From assembly GCF_003751225.1 (NCBI RefSeq), contig NZ_RJKE01000001.1:1054001-1118000 (forward strand): 64,000 nucleotides of DNA, in the 5' to 3' direction. This DNA comes from Actinocorallia herbida. Its GTDB lineage: Bacteria; Actinomycetota; Actinomycetes; Streptosporangiales; Streptosporangiaceae. The position numbers and the translations under genes are program-made. The notes under the pieces are model-generated. The model had not been told where the DNA came from. It did no database searches and worked only from the letters and a program-made list of their open reading frames with translations. Positions 15,484 to 24,388 of the stretch are shown piece by piece (position 1 is the first letter of the stretch; every line of letters starts with the position of its first letter).

Positions 15484-16486
15484 CATCAACGTACTGCGCA
15501 GCCTGGAGCGCGAGAAGGACATCTCGTTCGACCTGGTCGTCAGGGCGATCGAGGAAGCCCTCCTGATCGCTTATCACCGCACGGAGGGCGCCGCCCCCAA
15601 GGCCCGCGTGCAACTGGACAAGCAGTCCGGCCACGTGACGGTCTGGGCCACGGAGGTCGACGAGGAGGGCGGAAGCGCCCGGGAGTACGACGACACCCCC
15701 GACGACTTCAGCCGCATCGCCGCGACGACGGCCCGTCAGGTGATCCTGCAGAAGCTGCGGGACGCCGAGGACGAGCTGACGTTCGGCGAGTACGCGGGAC
15801 GCGAGGGCGACATCGTCACCGGTGTCATCCAGCAGGGCAAGGACCCGCGCAACGTGCAGGTCGACCTCGGCAAGCTCGAGGCCGTGCTGCCGCCGCAGGA
15901 GCAGGTGCCGGGCGAGCGCTACGAGCACGGCGAGCGGATCAAGGCCTACATCGTGCAGGTCCGCAAGGGCCACCGCGGTCCGTCGGTCATGCTCAGCCGC
16001 ACCCACCCGAACCTCGTGCGCAAGCTGTTCGCGCTGGAGGTCCCGGAGATCCTCGACGGCAGCGTCGAGATCGCGGCGATCGCGCGCGAGGCGGGGCACC
16101 GCACCAAGATCGCGGTCCGCTCCCGCAAGAGCGGGGTCAACGCCAAGGGCGCGTGCATCGGCCCGCTGGGCAGCCGGGTCCGCAACGTGATGACCGAGCT
16201 GCACGGCGAGAAGATAGACATCGTCGACTGGTCGGATGATCCCGCCACGTTCGTCGGGAATGCCCTGTCGCCCGCGCGCGTTAACGCCGTCGAGGTGATC
16301 GACGCCGAACAGCGGGTCGCCCGCGTCATCGTCCCGGATTACCAGCTCTCGCTGGCGATCGGCAAAGAGGGGCAGAACGCGCGGCTCGCGGCACGGCTCA
16401 CGGGGTGGCGGATCGACATCCGTCCGGACACCCCTGCCGGGCCCGGTGACGAGACCCCAGACACCGCCGACGCTTCGGCGGGGTAG
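15473..16486 (+). CDS. nusA: Transcription termination/antitermination factor NusA
   Basis: A 337-aa NusA of the short actinobacterial type: N-terminal RNA polymerase-binding domain (1-125), S1 domain ([11 protein letters not shown] to VMLSRTHPN, about 130-200), and two KH domains with [15 protein letters not shown] and [19 protein letters not shown]. There are no acidic C-terminal repeats, as expected for the phylum. It controls pausing, termination and rRNA antitermination. Overlap with rimP indicates cotranslation. Confidence 0.97.
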   Translation: MDIDINVLRSLEREKDISFDLVVRAIEEALLIAYHRTEGAAPKARVQLDKQSGHVTVWATEVDEEGGSAREYDDTPDDFSRIAATTARQVILQKLRDAEDELTFGEYAGREGDIVTGVIQQGKDPRNVQVDLGKLEAVLPPQEQVPGERYEHGERIKAYIVQVRKGHRGPSVMLSRTHPNLVRKLFALEVPEILDGSVEIAAIAREAGHRTKIAVRSRKSGVNAKGACIGPLGSRVRNVMTELHGEKIDIVDWSDDPATFVGNALSPARVNAVEVIDAEQRVARVIVPDYQLSLAIGKEGQNARLAARLTGWRIDIRPDTPAGPGDETPDTADASAG

Positions 16487-16535
16487 ACTGGTCGATGGTG
16501 GCCATTCGGCACCGCGGACCACGGCACGGCGAGGC

Positions 16536-16853
16536 ATGACCCGGCGAGGTATGAACCAGCACGGCAGCGACCGGCAAGGTGCAGCCCAGCAGGGTGTGAA
16601 GCAGCAGCGCACGTGTGTGGGCTGCCGGAGCCGTGCGGCCCGTGCGGACTTGTTGAGAGTCGTCGCGGTGGGGGGCGTGATCGTCCCCGATCCGCGCAAG
16701 CGGCTCCCGGGACGGGGTGCGTCACTGCATCCCGACTCCGGATGCCTGGAGCAGGCGATCCGTCGTCGGGCGTTCTCCCGGGCCTTGCGCCTGGAGGCTT
16801 CGCCCGATAGTTCTGTTCTGCTTCGGTATGTACAGGGAAGCGAAGAAACGTAA
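16536..16853 (+). CDS. ylxR: YlxR family RNA-binding protein
   Basis: The conserved domain begins RTCVGCRSRAARADLLRVVA and continues VIVPDPRKRLPGRGA and GCLEQAIRRRAFSRAL, the YlxR/DUF448 fold with its GRGA motif. It is always found between nusA and infB and binds RNA (in some bacteria it affects RNase P). The start is uncertain: ATG at 16536 gives 105 aa, ATG at 16551 and a GTG near 16595 give shorter forms, and the frame is open back to 16446. The 26-residue Gln/Arg/Gly-rich leader may therefore be partly untranslated. Confidence 0.85.
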   Translation: MTRRGMNQHGSDRQGAAQQGVKQQRTCVGCRSRAARADLLRVVAVGGVIVPDPRKRLPGRGASLHPDSGCLEQAIRRRAFSRALRLEASPDSSVLLRYVQGSEET

Positions 16854-16962
16854 GACATCTAGTCGGAAGCAGGTCGAGATTGCTATGAGCGCTCGATGAG
16901 CAGTTGGCGATGACTGGTTAGCGACGGCCCGGAGACACGCCCCGGGCCAGATTGGGAGTGCA

Positions 16963-19900
16963 GTGGCCAAGGTCCGGGTATACGAACTCGCCAAAGAGTT
17001 CGGTGTTGAGAGCAAGGTCGTCATGGCCAAGCTCCAGGAAATGGGCGAGTTCGTCCGGTCGGCGTCTTCGACCATCGAAGCGCCAGTAGTTCGTCGGCTC
17101 ACCGAAGCGTTCGGTAAGTCTCCCTCGGGCCGCGGTGGCGGCCCCCGTCCCGCCGCGCCGCGTCCCGGGCCCAAGCCCGCCGTCGGCGGCGCGCCCAAGC
17201 CGGGCCCCGCGCCCCGTCCGGGACCGGCACCGCGTCCCGGGCCGCGTCCGGGTCCGCGTCCGCCCGCGACCGAGGTTCCGCCGGTGGCGCCCGCCGCTCC
17301 GGTGGCGCCCGCAGCGGCAGCCCCCGCGGCGCCCCAGGTTCCGCAGGTCCCGCAGGTTCCCCAGGCTCCGGCCGCCCCGCGTCCGCCGGTTCCCCCGGCG
17401 CCGCAGCAGGGCTCGCCCTCTCCGGCGTCCGGCGGTTCCCGTCCGGGCCCCGGCGGCGGCGGTCCCCGTCCGGCCGGTCCCGGCCCGCGTCCGGGTCCGC
17501 GTCCCGCTCCGCAGGAGCGCGGCCAGCGCCCCGGTGGCGGTGGCGGCGCCCGTCCGGGCGGTCCGCGTCCGGGCAACAACCCGTTCAGCTCCACCAACAC
17601 CGGCATGGGCGCGCCCAAGCCCGGTCCGCGTCCCGGCCCCCGGCCGGCCGGTCCGGCGCAGGGCGGCGGCCAGCGTGACGGCGACCGCCCCGGCGGTCCG
17701 CGTCCCGCCGCGCCGCGTCCCGGCGGCCAGGGCGGCGACCGTCCCGGCGGTCCGCGTCCGGCCGCGCCGCGTCCCGGTGGTGGCGGCGGCGACCGTCCCG
17801 GCGGTCCGCGTCCCTCCCCGATGAACATGCCTTCGCGTCCGCCCCAGCAGGGTGCGCGTCCCGGCGGCCCCGGCGGTCCCCGCCCGGGTGGCGGCGGTGG
17901 CGGAGCCGGTCGTCCCGGTGGCGGCGGCGGTGGCGGCGGCTTCGCCCGTCCCGGTGGCGGCGGTGGCCGTCCCGGTGGCGGGGGCGGCGGTTTCGCCCGT
18001 CCCGGCGGCGGTGGCCCCGGTGGCGGTGGCGGTGCCGGTCGTCCCGGTGGCGGCTTCGGCGGCGGCGGTGGCCGTCCCGGCCCCGGCGGTCGTGGCCGCG
18101 GTGGCACGGCGGGTGCCTTCGGGCGTCCCGGCGGTCGTCCGGCGCGTGGCCGCAAGTCCAAGAAGCAGCGGCGTCAAGAGTTCGACAACATGCAGGCGCC
18201 CGCCATCGGCGGCGTCAACGCGCCCCGGGGCAACGGCAGGGTCATCCGGCTCGCCCAGGGCTCCACGCTGACGGACTTCGCCGAGAAGATCGGCGCCAAC
18301 CCGGCGTCGCTCGTGGCGATCATGATGCACCTCGGCGAGATGGTCACGGCCACTCAGTCGGTCAGCGAGGAGTCGCTCCAGACGCTGGGCGCCGAGCTGG
18401 ACTTCAACGTCCAGGTCGTCAGCCCGGAGGACGAGGACCGCGAGCTGCTCGAGTCGTTCGACCTGGAGTTCGGTGAGGACGAGGGAGGCGAGGAGACCCT
18501 GGTCGCCCGCCCGCCGGTCGTCACCGTCATGGGTCACGTCGACCACGGTAAGACCAAGCTGCTCGACGCGATCCGCAACGCCAACGTGGTCGCCGGTGAG
18601 GCGGGTGGCATCACCCAGCACATCGGCGCCTACCAGGTGGCCACCGAGGTCGACGGCAACGAGCGCAAGATCACCTTCATCGACACCCCGGGTCACGAGG
18701 CGTTCTCCGCCATGCGTGCCCGTGGCGCCGAGACCACCGACCTGGTGGTCCTGGTGGTCGCCGCGGACGACGGCGTCAAGCCGCAGACCACCGAGGCGAT
18801 CGACCACGCGACGGCGGCCGGCGTGCCGATCGTCGTGGCGGTCAACAAGATCGACAAGGAGGGCGCGGACCCGACCAAGGTGCGGGCCCAGCTCACCGAG
18901 TACGGCCTGGTGGCCGAGGAGTTCGGTGGCCAGACCCTGTTCGTGGACGTGTCCGCGAAGCAGGGCCTGAACATCGACGGTCTGCTCGAGGCGGTCGTCC
19001 TGACCGCCGACGCCGAGCTCGACCTGCGGGCCAACCCCGATCAGGACGCCCAGGGCGTCGCGATCGAGGCCCACCTCGACAAGGGCCGCGGCCCGGTGGC
19101 GACCGTGCTGGTCCAGCGCGGCACGCTCCGGATCGGCGACTCGATCGTCGCGGGCGGCGCGCACGGACGTGTCCGGGCGATGCTCGACGAGAACGGCGAG
19201 AACGTGCAGGAGGCGACCCCGTCGCGTCCGGTGCTCGTGCTCGGTCTGACCGCGGTGCCGGGAGCCGGCGACAGCTTCCTGGTCGTCGAGGACGACCGGA
19301 TGGCGCGCCAGATCGCCGACAAGCGGGCCGCGCGCAAGCGCAACGCCGAGCTGCTGCGGAGCCGTCCGAAGTTCTCGCTCGAGGACATGTTCAAGGAGCT
19401 CGAGCGGGGCGAGCGGCAGGAACTGCTGCTCATCCTCAAGGGCGACGTGTCCGGCTCGGTCGAGGCCCTGGAAGACTCGCTGCTCAAGATCGACGTGGGC
19501 GACGAGGTCAACCTGCGGATCATCCGCCGCGGCGTCGGCGCGATCACCCAGGACGACGTCAACCTCGCGGTGGCGTCCGAGGGCGCGGTCATCATCGGCT
19601 TCAACGTCCGGCCCGAGCGCAACGCGCAGGAGCTGTCGGACCGCGAAGGCATCGACATCCGCTACTACTCGGTCATCTACCAGGCGATCGAAGAGGTCGA
19701 GGCGGCCCTCAAGGGCATGCTCAAGCCCGAGTTCGAAGAGGCCCAGCTCGGCACCGCGCAGGTCCGCGCGATCTTCAAGGTGCCGAAGATCGGCAACATC
19801 GCGGGTTGCATGGTCCAGTCCGGCACGGTCAACCGCAACAGCAAGGCGCGGCTGGTCCGGCAGGGCGTGGTCATCGCCGACAACCTCACGGTCTCCTCGC

Positions 19901-20031
19901 TTCGCCGCGAGAAGGACGACGTCACCGAGGTCCGCGAGGGCTTCGAGTGCGGTATCGGGGTCGGCTACCAGGACCTGAAGCTCGACGACATCATCGAGAC
20001 CTTCGAGATGCGGGAGAAGCCCCGCGCCTAA
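16963..20031 (+). CDS. infB: Translation initiation factor IF-2
   Basis: A 1022-aa IF-2, which places fMet-tRNA on the 30S subunit. Residues 1-50 are the first IF2_N module ([25 protein letters not shown]). Residues about 50-390 are a Pro/Gly/Arg-rich disordered linker. A second IF2_N follows (about 425-475). The GTPase domain has GHVDHGKTK (G1, about 523-531), DTPGHEAF (G3) and NKID (G4), and domains II-IV complete the length. GTG start at 16963 with GGGAG upstream. The linker is unusually long and almost pure Gly/Pro/Arg in its second half. Confidence 0.98.
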   Translation: MAKVRVYELAKEFGVESKVVMAKLQEMGEFVRSASSTIEAPVVRRLTEAFGKSPSGRGGGPRPAAPRPGPKPAVGGAPKPGPAPRPGPAPRPGPRPGPRPPATEVPPVAPAAPVAPAAAAPAAPQVPQVPQVPQAPAAPRPPVPPAPQQGSPSPASGGSRPGPGGGGPRPAGPGPRPGPRPAPQERGQRPGGGGGARPGGPRPGNNPFSSTNTGMGAPKPGPRPGPRPAGPAQGGGQRDGDRPGGPRPAAPRPGGQGGDRPGGPRPAAPRPGGGGGDRPGGPRPSPMNMPSRPPQQGARPGGPGGPRPGGGGGGAGRPGGGGGGGGFARPGGGGGRPGGGGGGFARPGGGGPGGGGGAGRPGGGFGGGGGRPGPGGRGRGGTAGAFGRPGGRPARGRKSKKQRRQEFDNMQAPAIGGVNAPRGNGRVIRLAQGSTLTDFAEKIGANPASLVAIMMHLGEMVTATQSVSEESLQTLGAELDFNVQVVSPEDEDRELLESFDLEFGEDEGGEETLVARPPVVTVMGHVDHGKTKLLDAIRNANVVAGEAGGITQHIGAYQVATEVDGNERKITFIDTPGHEAFSAMRARGAETTDLVVLVVAADDGVKPQTTEAIDHATAAGVPIVVAVNKIDKEGADPTKVRAQLTEYGLVAEEFGGQTLFVDVSAKQGLNIDGLLEAVVLTADAELDLRANPDQDAQGVAIEAHLDKGRGPVATVLVQRGTLRIGDSIVAGGAHGRVRAMLDENGENVQEATPSRPVLVLGLTAVPGAGDSFLVVEDDRMARQIADKRAARKRNAELLRSRPKFSLEDMFKELERGERQELLLILKGDVSGSVEALEDSLLKIDVGDEVNLRIIRRGVGAITQDDVNLAVASEGAVIIGFNVRPERNAQELSDREGIDIRYYSVIYQAIEEVEAALKGMLKPEFEEAQLGTAQVRAIFKVPKIGNIAGCMVQSGTVNRNSKARLVRQGVVIADNLTVSSLRREKDDVTEVREGFECGIGVGYQDLKLDDIIETFEMREKPRA
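17130..18150 (+). repeat. Low-complexity Gly/Pro/Arg linker repeats in infB
   Basis: About 1 kb of in-frame degenerate units built on CGTCCCGGCGGT and GGTGGCGGCGG, coding RPGG, RPGP and GGGG runs. It is expected to be disordered and slippage-prone. The opposite strand is accidentally open because of this composition. Confidence 0.85.
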
Positions 20032-20040
20032 GAGGCTCAA

Positions 20041-20077
20041 GGAACGCCCCGGGAAAGGGACTTTCCCGGGGCGTTCC
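20041..20077 (+). terminator. Strong hairpin after infB
   Basis: A 17-bp perfect stem (20041-20057 with 20061-20077) with a 3-nt loop, 9 nt after the infB stop. No T-run follows, as in many actinobacterial terminators. It separates infB from the DUF503-rbfA-truB genes, so these probably have their own promoter or depend on read-through. Confidence 0.85.
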
Positions 20078-20152
20078 CCATGTCGCCTACCGTTGAAGGC
20101 AGCGGCCCGGGGCTGCGGACGGCAGGTATTCCCTAGACACACCGGGGTCTTG

Positions 20153-20449
20153 ATGTTCGTTGGAGCATTGACGCTCGACCTTCTGCTCGGCGATGTGCAT
20201 TCGCTGAAGGAGAAGCGCGGGGTCGTCCGGCCGATCATCGCCGAGGTGCAGAAGCGCTTTCCGGCGGTGGCCGTGGCCGAGACCGGCTACCTGGACCTGC
20301 ACCGCAGGGCCGAGATAGGGATCGCGGTGGTGTCGGCGACCGCCGGGAACTGCCGCGACGTGATGGAGCAGTGCGAGCGGCTTGTCGCGGGCCGCCCTGA
20401 GATCGATCTGCTGTCGGCAAGGCAGCGGATCTACGACGACGAGGAGTGA
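20153..20449 (+). CDS. DUF503 (YlxP-like) protein
   Basis: A 98-aa protein with the DUF503 signature: MFVGALTLDLLLGDVHSLKEKRGVVRPI and VAVAETGYLDLHRRAEIGIAVVS. It sits just before rbfA as in most Gram-positives, and the homologue YlxP is linked with ribosome assembly. ATG at 20153; the in-frame TTG three bases earlier cannot be excluded. Three nt separate it from rbfA, so they form one operon. Confidence 0.9.
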   Translation: MFVGALTLDLLLGDVHSLKEKRGVVRPIIAEVQKRFPAVAVAETGYLDLHRRAEIGIAVVSATAGNCRDVMEQCERLVAGRPEIDLLSARQRIYDDEE

Positions 20450-20452
20450 GCC

Positions 20453-20959
20453 ATGGTGGATGCGGCGCGGGCGCGCAAGCTCGCCGACCGGATTCAGCAG
20501 ATCGTGGCGGAGATGCTGGAGCGGCGGGTCAAGGACCCCCGGCTGGGCTTTGTGACGATCACTGACGCCAAGCTGACGAACGACCTCCGCGAGGCGACCG
20601 TGTTCTACACGGTGTACGGGACGGACGAGGAGAGGGCGGGGTCCGCCGCGGCGCTGGAGAGCGCCAAGGGGATCATCCGGACCGAGGTCGGCCGCAAGAC
20701 CGGCATCCGGCACACGCCGTCGCTGGCGTTCGAGCTCGACGGGGTCATGGAGAACGCGCACCACATCGAGCAGCTGCTGGCCAAGGCCAAGGAGCTGGAC
20801 GCCGAGGTGGCGGCGAAGGCCGTCGGCGCGACCCACGCGGGTGACGCCAACCCCTACAAGTCCGATGACGAGGACGACGAGGACGAGGACTTCGAAGACG
20901 AGGACGACGACCTCGACGAGGAGATCGCCGACCTCGAGGACGAGGACGAGCGCAAGTGA
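20453..20959 (+). CDS. rbfA: 30S ribosome-binding factor RbfA
   Basis: A 168-aa RbfA, a cold-shock and 30S maturation factor. The KH-like core covers residues 1-115 (ARARKLADRIQQIVAEMLERRVKDPRLGFVTITDAKLTNDLREATVFYTVYG). Residues about 131-168 are an extremely acidic tail, with some 28 Asp/Glu among 38 residues. The tail is longer than the usual actinobacterial RbfA end. Overlaps truB by 4 nt. Confidence 0.95.
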   Translation: MVDAARARKLADRIQQIVAEMLERRVKDPRLGFVTITDAKLTNDLREATVFYTVYGTDEERAGSAAALESAKGIIRTEVGRKTGIRHTPSLAFELDGVMENAHHIEQLLAKAKELDAEVAAKAVGATHAGDANPYKSDDEDDEDEDFEDEDDDLDEEIADLEDEDERK

Positions 20960-21834
20960 GTCCCGCCTCCGGCCTGGTCATCGTGGACAAGCCCGCCGGG
21001 TGGACGTCGCACGACGTCGTCGCCCGGATGCGCCGCCTGGCGGGCACCCGCAGGGTCGGCCACGCCGGGACGCTCGACCCGATGGCGACGGGCGTGCTCG
21101 TCGTCGGGGTCGAGAAGGCCACGCGCCTGCTCGGCCATCTGGCCCTGACGAGCAAGGTCTACGCCGGCACGATCCGGCTCGGCATGACCACCAACACCGA
21201 CGACGCCGAAGGCGAGCCCACCGGGACGACCCCGGCAGGGCACGTCGCGGACGCCGAGATCGCGGTGGGGATCAAGGCCCTGACGGGGCTGATCCAGCAG
21301 GTTCCGCCGCAGGTGAGCGCGATCAAGGTGAACGGTGAGCGCGCCTACAAGCGGGCCCGCCAGGGCGAGGAGGTCGAGCTCAAGGCGCGTCCGGTGACGA
21401 TCCACGCCTTCGAGATCGCGGAGATCCGCCGGGTCGGCGACTTCGTCGACGTGGACGTCTCGGTGACGTGCTCGTCGGGGACCTACATCCGGGCGCTGGC
21501 CCGCGACCTGGGGACGGCACTGGGCGTCGGAGGGCATCTGACCGCCCTGCGCAGGACCGCGGTCGGCCCGTACGGCCTGGACCTGGCCCGGACGCTGGAG
21601 CAGCTCGCCGAGGATTGCGTGATCATCCCGATCGCCGACGCGGTCTCGGCGGCGTTCCCGCGCAGGGACGTCACCGAGGAGGAGGCGGCCCTGGTGCGGC
21701 ACGGGGGCAGGCTCCCGGCGCTGGGCCTGGGCGAGGGCCCCATCGGCGTTTTCGCGCCCGACGGGACCCTGCTCTCCCTGGTGGAGGAGGCGGGCGGGAA
21801 GGCCAAGCCCCTGGCGGTGTTCGCGGCCGAGTGA
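20956..21834 (+). CDS. truB: tRNA pseudouridine(55) synthase TruB
   Basis: A 292-aa TruB that makes pseudouridine 55 in the T-loop of tRNAs. Motif I is GLVIVDKPAGWTSHDVV, motif II with the catalytic Asp is GHAGTLDPMATGVL, and RVGDFVDVDVSVTCSSGTYIRALARDLG follows. The C-terminal PUA-like domain is present. GTG start overlapping the rbfA stop (GTGA). Confidence 0.96.
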   Translation: MSPASGLVIVDKPAGWTSHDVVARMRRLAGTRRVGHAGTLDPMATGVLVVGVEKATRLLGHLALTSKVYAGTIRLGMTTNTDDAEGEPTGTTPAGHVADAEIAVGIKALTGLIQQVPPQVSAIKVNGERAYKRARQGEEVELKARPVTIHAFEIAEIRRVGDFVDVDVSVTCSSGTYIRALARDLGTALGVGGHLTALRRTAVGPYGLDLARTLEQLAEDCVIIPIADAVSAAFPRRDVTEEEAALVRHGGRLPALGLGEGPIGVFAPDGTLLSLVEEAGGKAKPLAVFAAE

Positions 21835-21874
21835 CCAAGGTCCCTGGGTGAAGGGCCCGGTGCGGCTTCCGACC

Positions 21875-21898
21875 TAACCTACGATCGCGTAACCTACG
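21875..21898 (+). promoter_or_regulatory. Direct repeats upstream of the hemolysin III-like gene
   Basis: TAACCTACG occurs twice (21875-21883 and 21890-21898), with a 15-bp period, followed by TACGGGTACGTAG. The short gap to the next gene and the A/T content above local average suggest an activator-binding promoter region. Confidence 0.45.
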
Positions 21899-21958
21899 GG
21901 TACGTAGCTTGGGCGGCGGGTCCGCCCGGGCGGTTCACCTTGGAGAGGTCGACGGAGC

Positions 21959-22621
21959 ATGGTCGCCACGTTGGAGCGCGTAGTCCCGCCACTGAAGCCG
22001 CACCTGCGCGGCTGGCTCCATCTCGGCGCCTTCCCGGCGGCGCTCATCGGCGGCCTCGTCCTGGTGACCTTCGGGCCGACCCTGCAGTCGCGCATCGGCG
22101 CCGCCGTCTACGCGGTGACGTCCTGCCTGCTCTTCGGCATCTCCGCGACCTACCACCGCAACCGGTTCGGGCCGCGCGGAGAGGCGGCCATGCGCCGCTT
22201 CGACCACGCGAACATCTTCCTGATCATCGCGGGCACCTACACGCCGTTCGCGCTGCTGGCGCTGGACGGCACGATCCGGATCGTCATCCTCGCCGGGGTG
22301 TGGTCCGGCGCGCTCCTCGGCGTGATCTTCCGCACGTGCTGGCTCGGCGCGCCGCGCTGGCTGTCCACCGCCGCCTACATCGCGCTCGGCTGGTTCGCGG
22401 TCCTCGCCCTCCCGGACTTCCTGTCCGGCGCGGGGATCCTCGCGAGCGTCCTGATCGTCGCCGGGGGAGCCCTGTACAGTGCCGGAGGCGTCGTCTACGC
22501 GATGAAGCGGCCCGACCCGTCGCCCCGCTGGTTCGGCTTCCACGAGGTCTTCCACGCCTTCACCATCGCCGCCTACCTCTGCCACTACGTGGCGGTTTCC
22601 CTGGTCGTCTACCGCGCCTAG
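21959..22621 (+). CDS. Hemolysin III / PAQR-family membrane protein
   Basis: A 220-aa protein with seven predicted membrane helices. The family metal site is visible: SATYHRN (Ser/His after helix 2), FDHANIF with Asp, and FHEVFHAFTIAAYLCHY with two further His. Members of the HlyIII/YqfA branch affect membrane homeostasis; hemolysis is not an established general role. Stands alone between truB and ribF. Confidence 0.9.
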   Translation: MVATLERVVPPLKPHLRGWLHLGAFPAALIGGLVLVTFGPTLQSRIGAAVYAVTSCLLFGISATYHRNRFGPRGEAAMRRFDHANIFLIIAGTYTPFALLALDGTIRIVILAGVWSGALLGVIFRTCWLGAPRWLSTAAYIALGWFAVLALPDFLSGAGILASVLIVAGGALYSAGGVVYAMKRPDPSPRWFGFHEVFHAFTIAAYLCHYVAVSLVVYRA

Positions 22622-22744
22622 GTCCCGCGTCCGGGTCCTGCGGTCGGTAGAGTCTCGGGACAGGGGGTGCGGGGTGCAGGCCGCCGGGCGGCCCATGGCA
22701 GGCTTGTCCGGTGAACGGGCTCAACAGACTGAGGGAGCGAGCAG

Positions 22745-23686
22745 GTGCGGCGCTGGTACGGCCTTGACGAGGTCCCCCGTGACTGGGGCAGATCGGTCGT
22801 CACCATCGGGGTGTTCGACGGCGTCCACCGGGGACACCAGGCGGTCGTCGGACGGGCGGCGCGGCTCGCCGCGGAGCTCGGCCTGCCCAGTGTGGTGATC
22901 ACCTTCGATCCCCATCCCGACGAGGTCGTGCGCCCCGGCAGCCATCCGCCGCTGCTGGCGTCGGGCACCCGCCGGGCCGCGCTGCTCGGCGACCTGGGCG
23001 TGGACGCGGTCATGGTGCTCCCGTTCACCCTGGAGCTGTCCCGGATGGGCCCCGACGAGTTCGTCCAGTCCGTCCTGGTCGACCGGCTGCACGCGGCCCG
23101 GGTGATCGTGGGCGAGGACTTCAGGTTCGGCCACAAGGCCAAGGGAGACGTCCCGCTCCTGCGTGAGCTGGGCGAAAAATACGATTTCGAGGCGGAGGGC
23201 GTTCCTTTGCTGGCTGATGGGGACACGATCTCCTCCACCGCGATCCGGGCCGCGCTGGCCGACGGACGCGTCGAGGACGCCGCGCACGAGCTGGGCCGCC
23301 CGCACCGGGTGGAAGGCGTCGTGGTGCGCGGCCACCAGAGGGGCCGCGGGCTCGGCTTCCCGACCGCGAACGTCGAGTCGGTGCCGCACACCGCGATCCC
23401 GGCGGACGGCGTGTACGCGGGCTTCCTGGTCTGCGACTCCGAGCGCTACCCGGACGCCCGCTGGCCCGCGGCGATCTCGATCGGCACGAACCCGACGTTC
23501 GAGGGCGTCGCCCGGACCGTCGAGGCGTACGCGCTGGACCGTGACGATCTCGACCTCTACGGCGAGCACGTCGCGGTGGACTTCACGGCGCGGATCCGCG
23601 GCATGCTCAAGTTCGACTCGATCGAGGACCTCATCGAGGAGATGAACCACGACGTAGAGGTCGCCCGCGAGGCGACCTCCGGCTGA
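22745..23686 (+). CDS. ribF: Bifunctional riboflavin kinase / FAD synthetase RibF
   Basis: A 313-aa enzyme. The N-terminal FMN adenylyltransferase domain has [13 protein letters not shown] (HxGH motif near residue 28) and [13 protein letters not shown]. The C-terminal kinase domain has [12 protein letters not shown] and TNPTFEG. It converts riboflavin to FMN and FAD. GTG start. Found between truB and rpsO as in most actinomycetes. A 7-bp hairpin at 23714-23732 follows. Confidence 0.96.
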   Translation: MRRWYGLDEVPRDWGRSVVTIGVFDGVHRGHQAVVGRAARLAAELGLPSVVITFDPHPDEVVRPGSHPPLLASGTRRAALLGDLGVDAVMVLPFTLELSRMGPDEFVQSVLVDRLHAARVIVGEDFRFGHKAKGDVPLLRELGEKYDFEAEGVPLLADGDTISSTAIRAALADGRVEDAAHELGRPHRVEGVVVRGHQRGRGLGFPTANVESVPHTAIPADGVYAGFLVCDSERYPDARWPAAISIGTNPTFEGVARTVEAYALDRDDLDLYGEHVAVDFTARIRGMLKFDSIEDLIEEMNHDVEVAREATSG

Positions 23687-23713
23687 GGCCGGGCCGTCGC
23701 GGCGCCGAGAAGT

Positions 23714-23732
23714 CGGGGGTCATCCACCCCCG
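23714..23732 (+). terminator. Short hairpin after ribF
   Basis: A 7-bp stem (23714-23720 with 23726-23732), five G:C pairs closed by CG and TA. Weak but well placed, 28 nt after the ribF stop. Confidence 0.5.
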
Positions 23733-23743
23733 GATCGCCGTGA

Positions 23744-23807
23744 TACGGTAAGTAGTCACCGGGACCGCGGTCCCGGCGCTGCCCGCTGCGCCCTCATAGC
23801 GGCGGGC
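23744..23807 (+). promoter_or_regulatory. Probable rpsO promoter and structured leader
   Basis: TACGGT at 23744-23749 fits a TANNNT -10, leaving a leader of about 140 nt. It contains a perfect palindrome GGGACCGCGGTCCC (23761-23774) and a second hairpin pairing 23781-23789 with 23799-23807 with one mismatch. S15 represses its own mRNA through leader structures in several bacteria; whether this is such a leader is unproven. Confidence 0.4.
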
Positions 23808-23897
23808 CTCATAGAGAACGCACACTGCGGCCGACCCGGGTCCTTGCGGGGGCCTTCGGGTAGAGGCTGCGGGTGTCGAGCACATCTAAGGAGTCAC

Positions 23898-24167
23898 GTG
23901 TCCCTGGACACCGCCGTCAAGAACCAGATCATCGCCGAATATGCGACCGTTGAGGGTGACACCGGATCGCCGGAGGTCCAGGTCGCGCTGCTGACCCGGC
24001 GGATCAACGACCTGACCGAGCACCTCAAGGCGCACAAGCACGACCACCACAGCCGCCGCGGGCTGCTGCTGCTGGTCGGCCGCCGCCGCCGGCTGCTCAA
24101 GTACCTGCAGAACAAGGACATCAGCCGCTACCGCGCGCTGATCGAGCGCCTCGGTCTGCGCCGCTAG
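23898..24167 (+). CDS. rpsO: 30S ribosomal protein S15
   Basis: An 89-aa S15 of standard length. Motifs [36 protein letters not shown] and [22 protein letters not shown] are canonical. It binds the 16S central domain. GTG start at 23898, with AAGGAG 7 nt upstream. Confidence 0.98.
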   Translation: MSLDTAVKNQIIAEYATVEGDTGSPEVQVALLTRRINDLTEHLKAHKHDHHSRRGLLLLVGRRRRLLKYLQNKDISRYRALIERLGLRR

Positions 24168-24174
24168 TGCCAGG

Positions 24175-24205
24175 AGGGAGTGACCCGCCCCGCGGGTCAC
24201 TCCCT
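24175..24205 (+). terminator. rpsO terminator
   Basis: A 13-bp perfect stem (24175-24187 with 24193-24205) around a 5-nt loop, starting 8 nt after the rpsO stop, followed by TCC. Read-through into pnp is likely, as in the conserved rpsO-pnp pair. Confidence 0.8.
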
Positions 24206-24237
24206 TCCTGCTAGAACGCCACAAGTAAAGAACAAGC

Positions 24238-24316
24238 AAGCCCGCGAACGTTCTTCCGACGCATTCGAGGGCCGGTCCTCGGTAGTGGCCATCGGATTCA
24301 TGTGATCCGCGGGCTT
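24238..24316 (+). promoter_or_regulatory. Long-range stem closing a 79-nt domain ahead of pnp
   Basis: AAGCCCGCG (24238-24246) pairs perfectly with CGCGGGCTT (24308-24316). Inside lies at least one smaller hairpin (CGAGG...CCTCG near 24267-24282). In E. coli and Streptomyces the rpsO-pnp intercistronic stem is cut by RNase III for PNPase autoregulation; this element is in the matching place. Confidence 0.5.
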
Positions 24317-24388
24317 CGATCGAAGACCGGCAGGGAATCTCGGGCGAGGAGACGTGGAGCGGGGAACGACGAAACCAGGAGGTTTCCC

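Noticed and set aside
17130-18150. Possible CRISPR or minisatellite
   Set aside because: Units are in-frame, degenerate and variable in length, and code the IF-2 linker.
16918-20238. 1106-codon open frame antisense to infB
   Set aside because: GC-rich codon bias of infB leaves the reverse strand open; the product is low-complexity and has no ribosome site.
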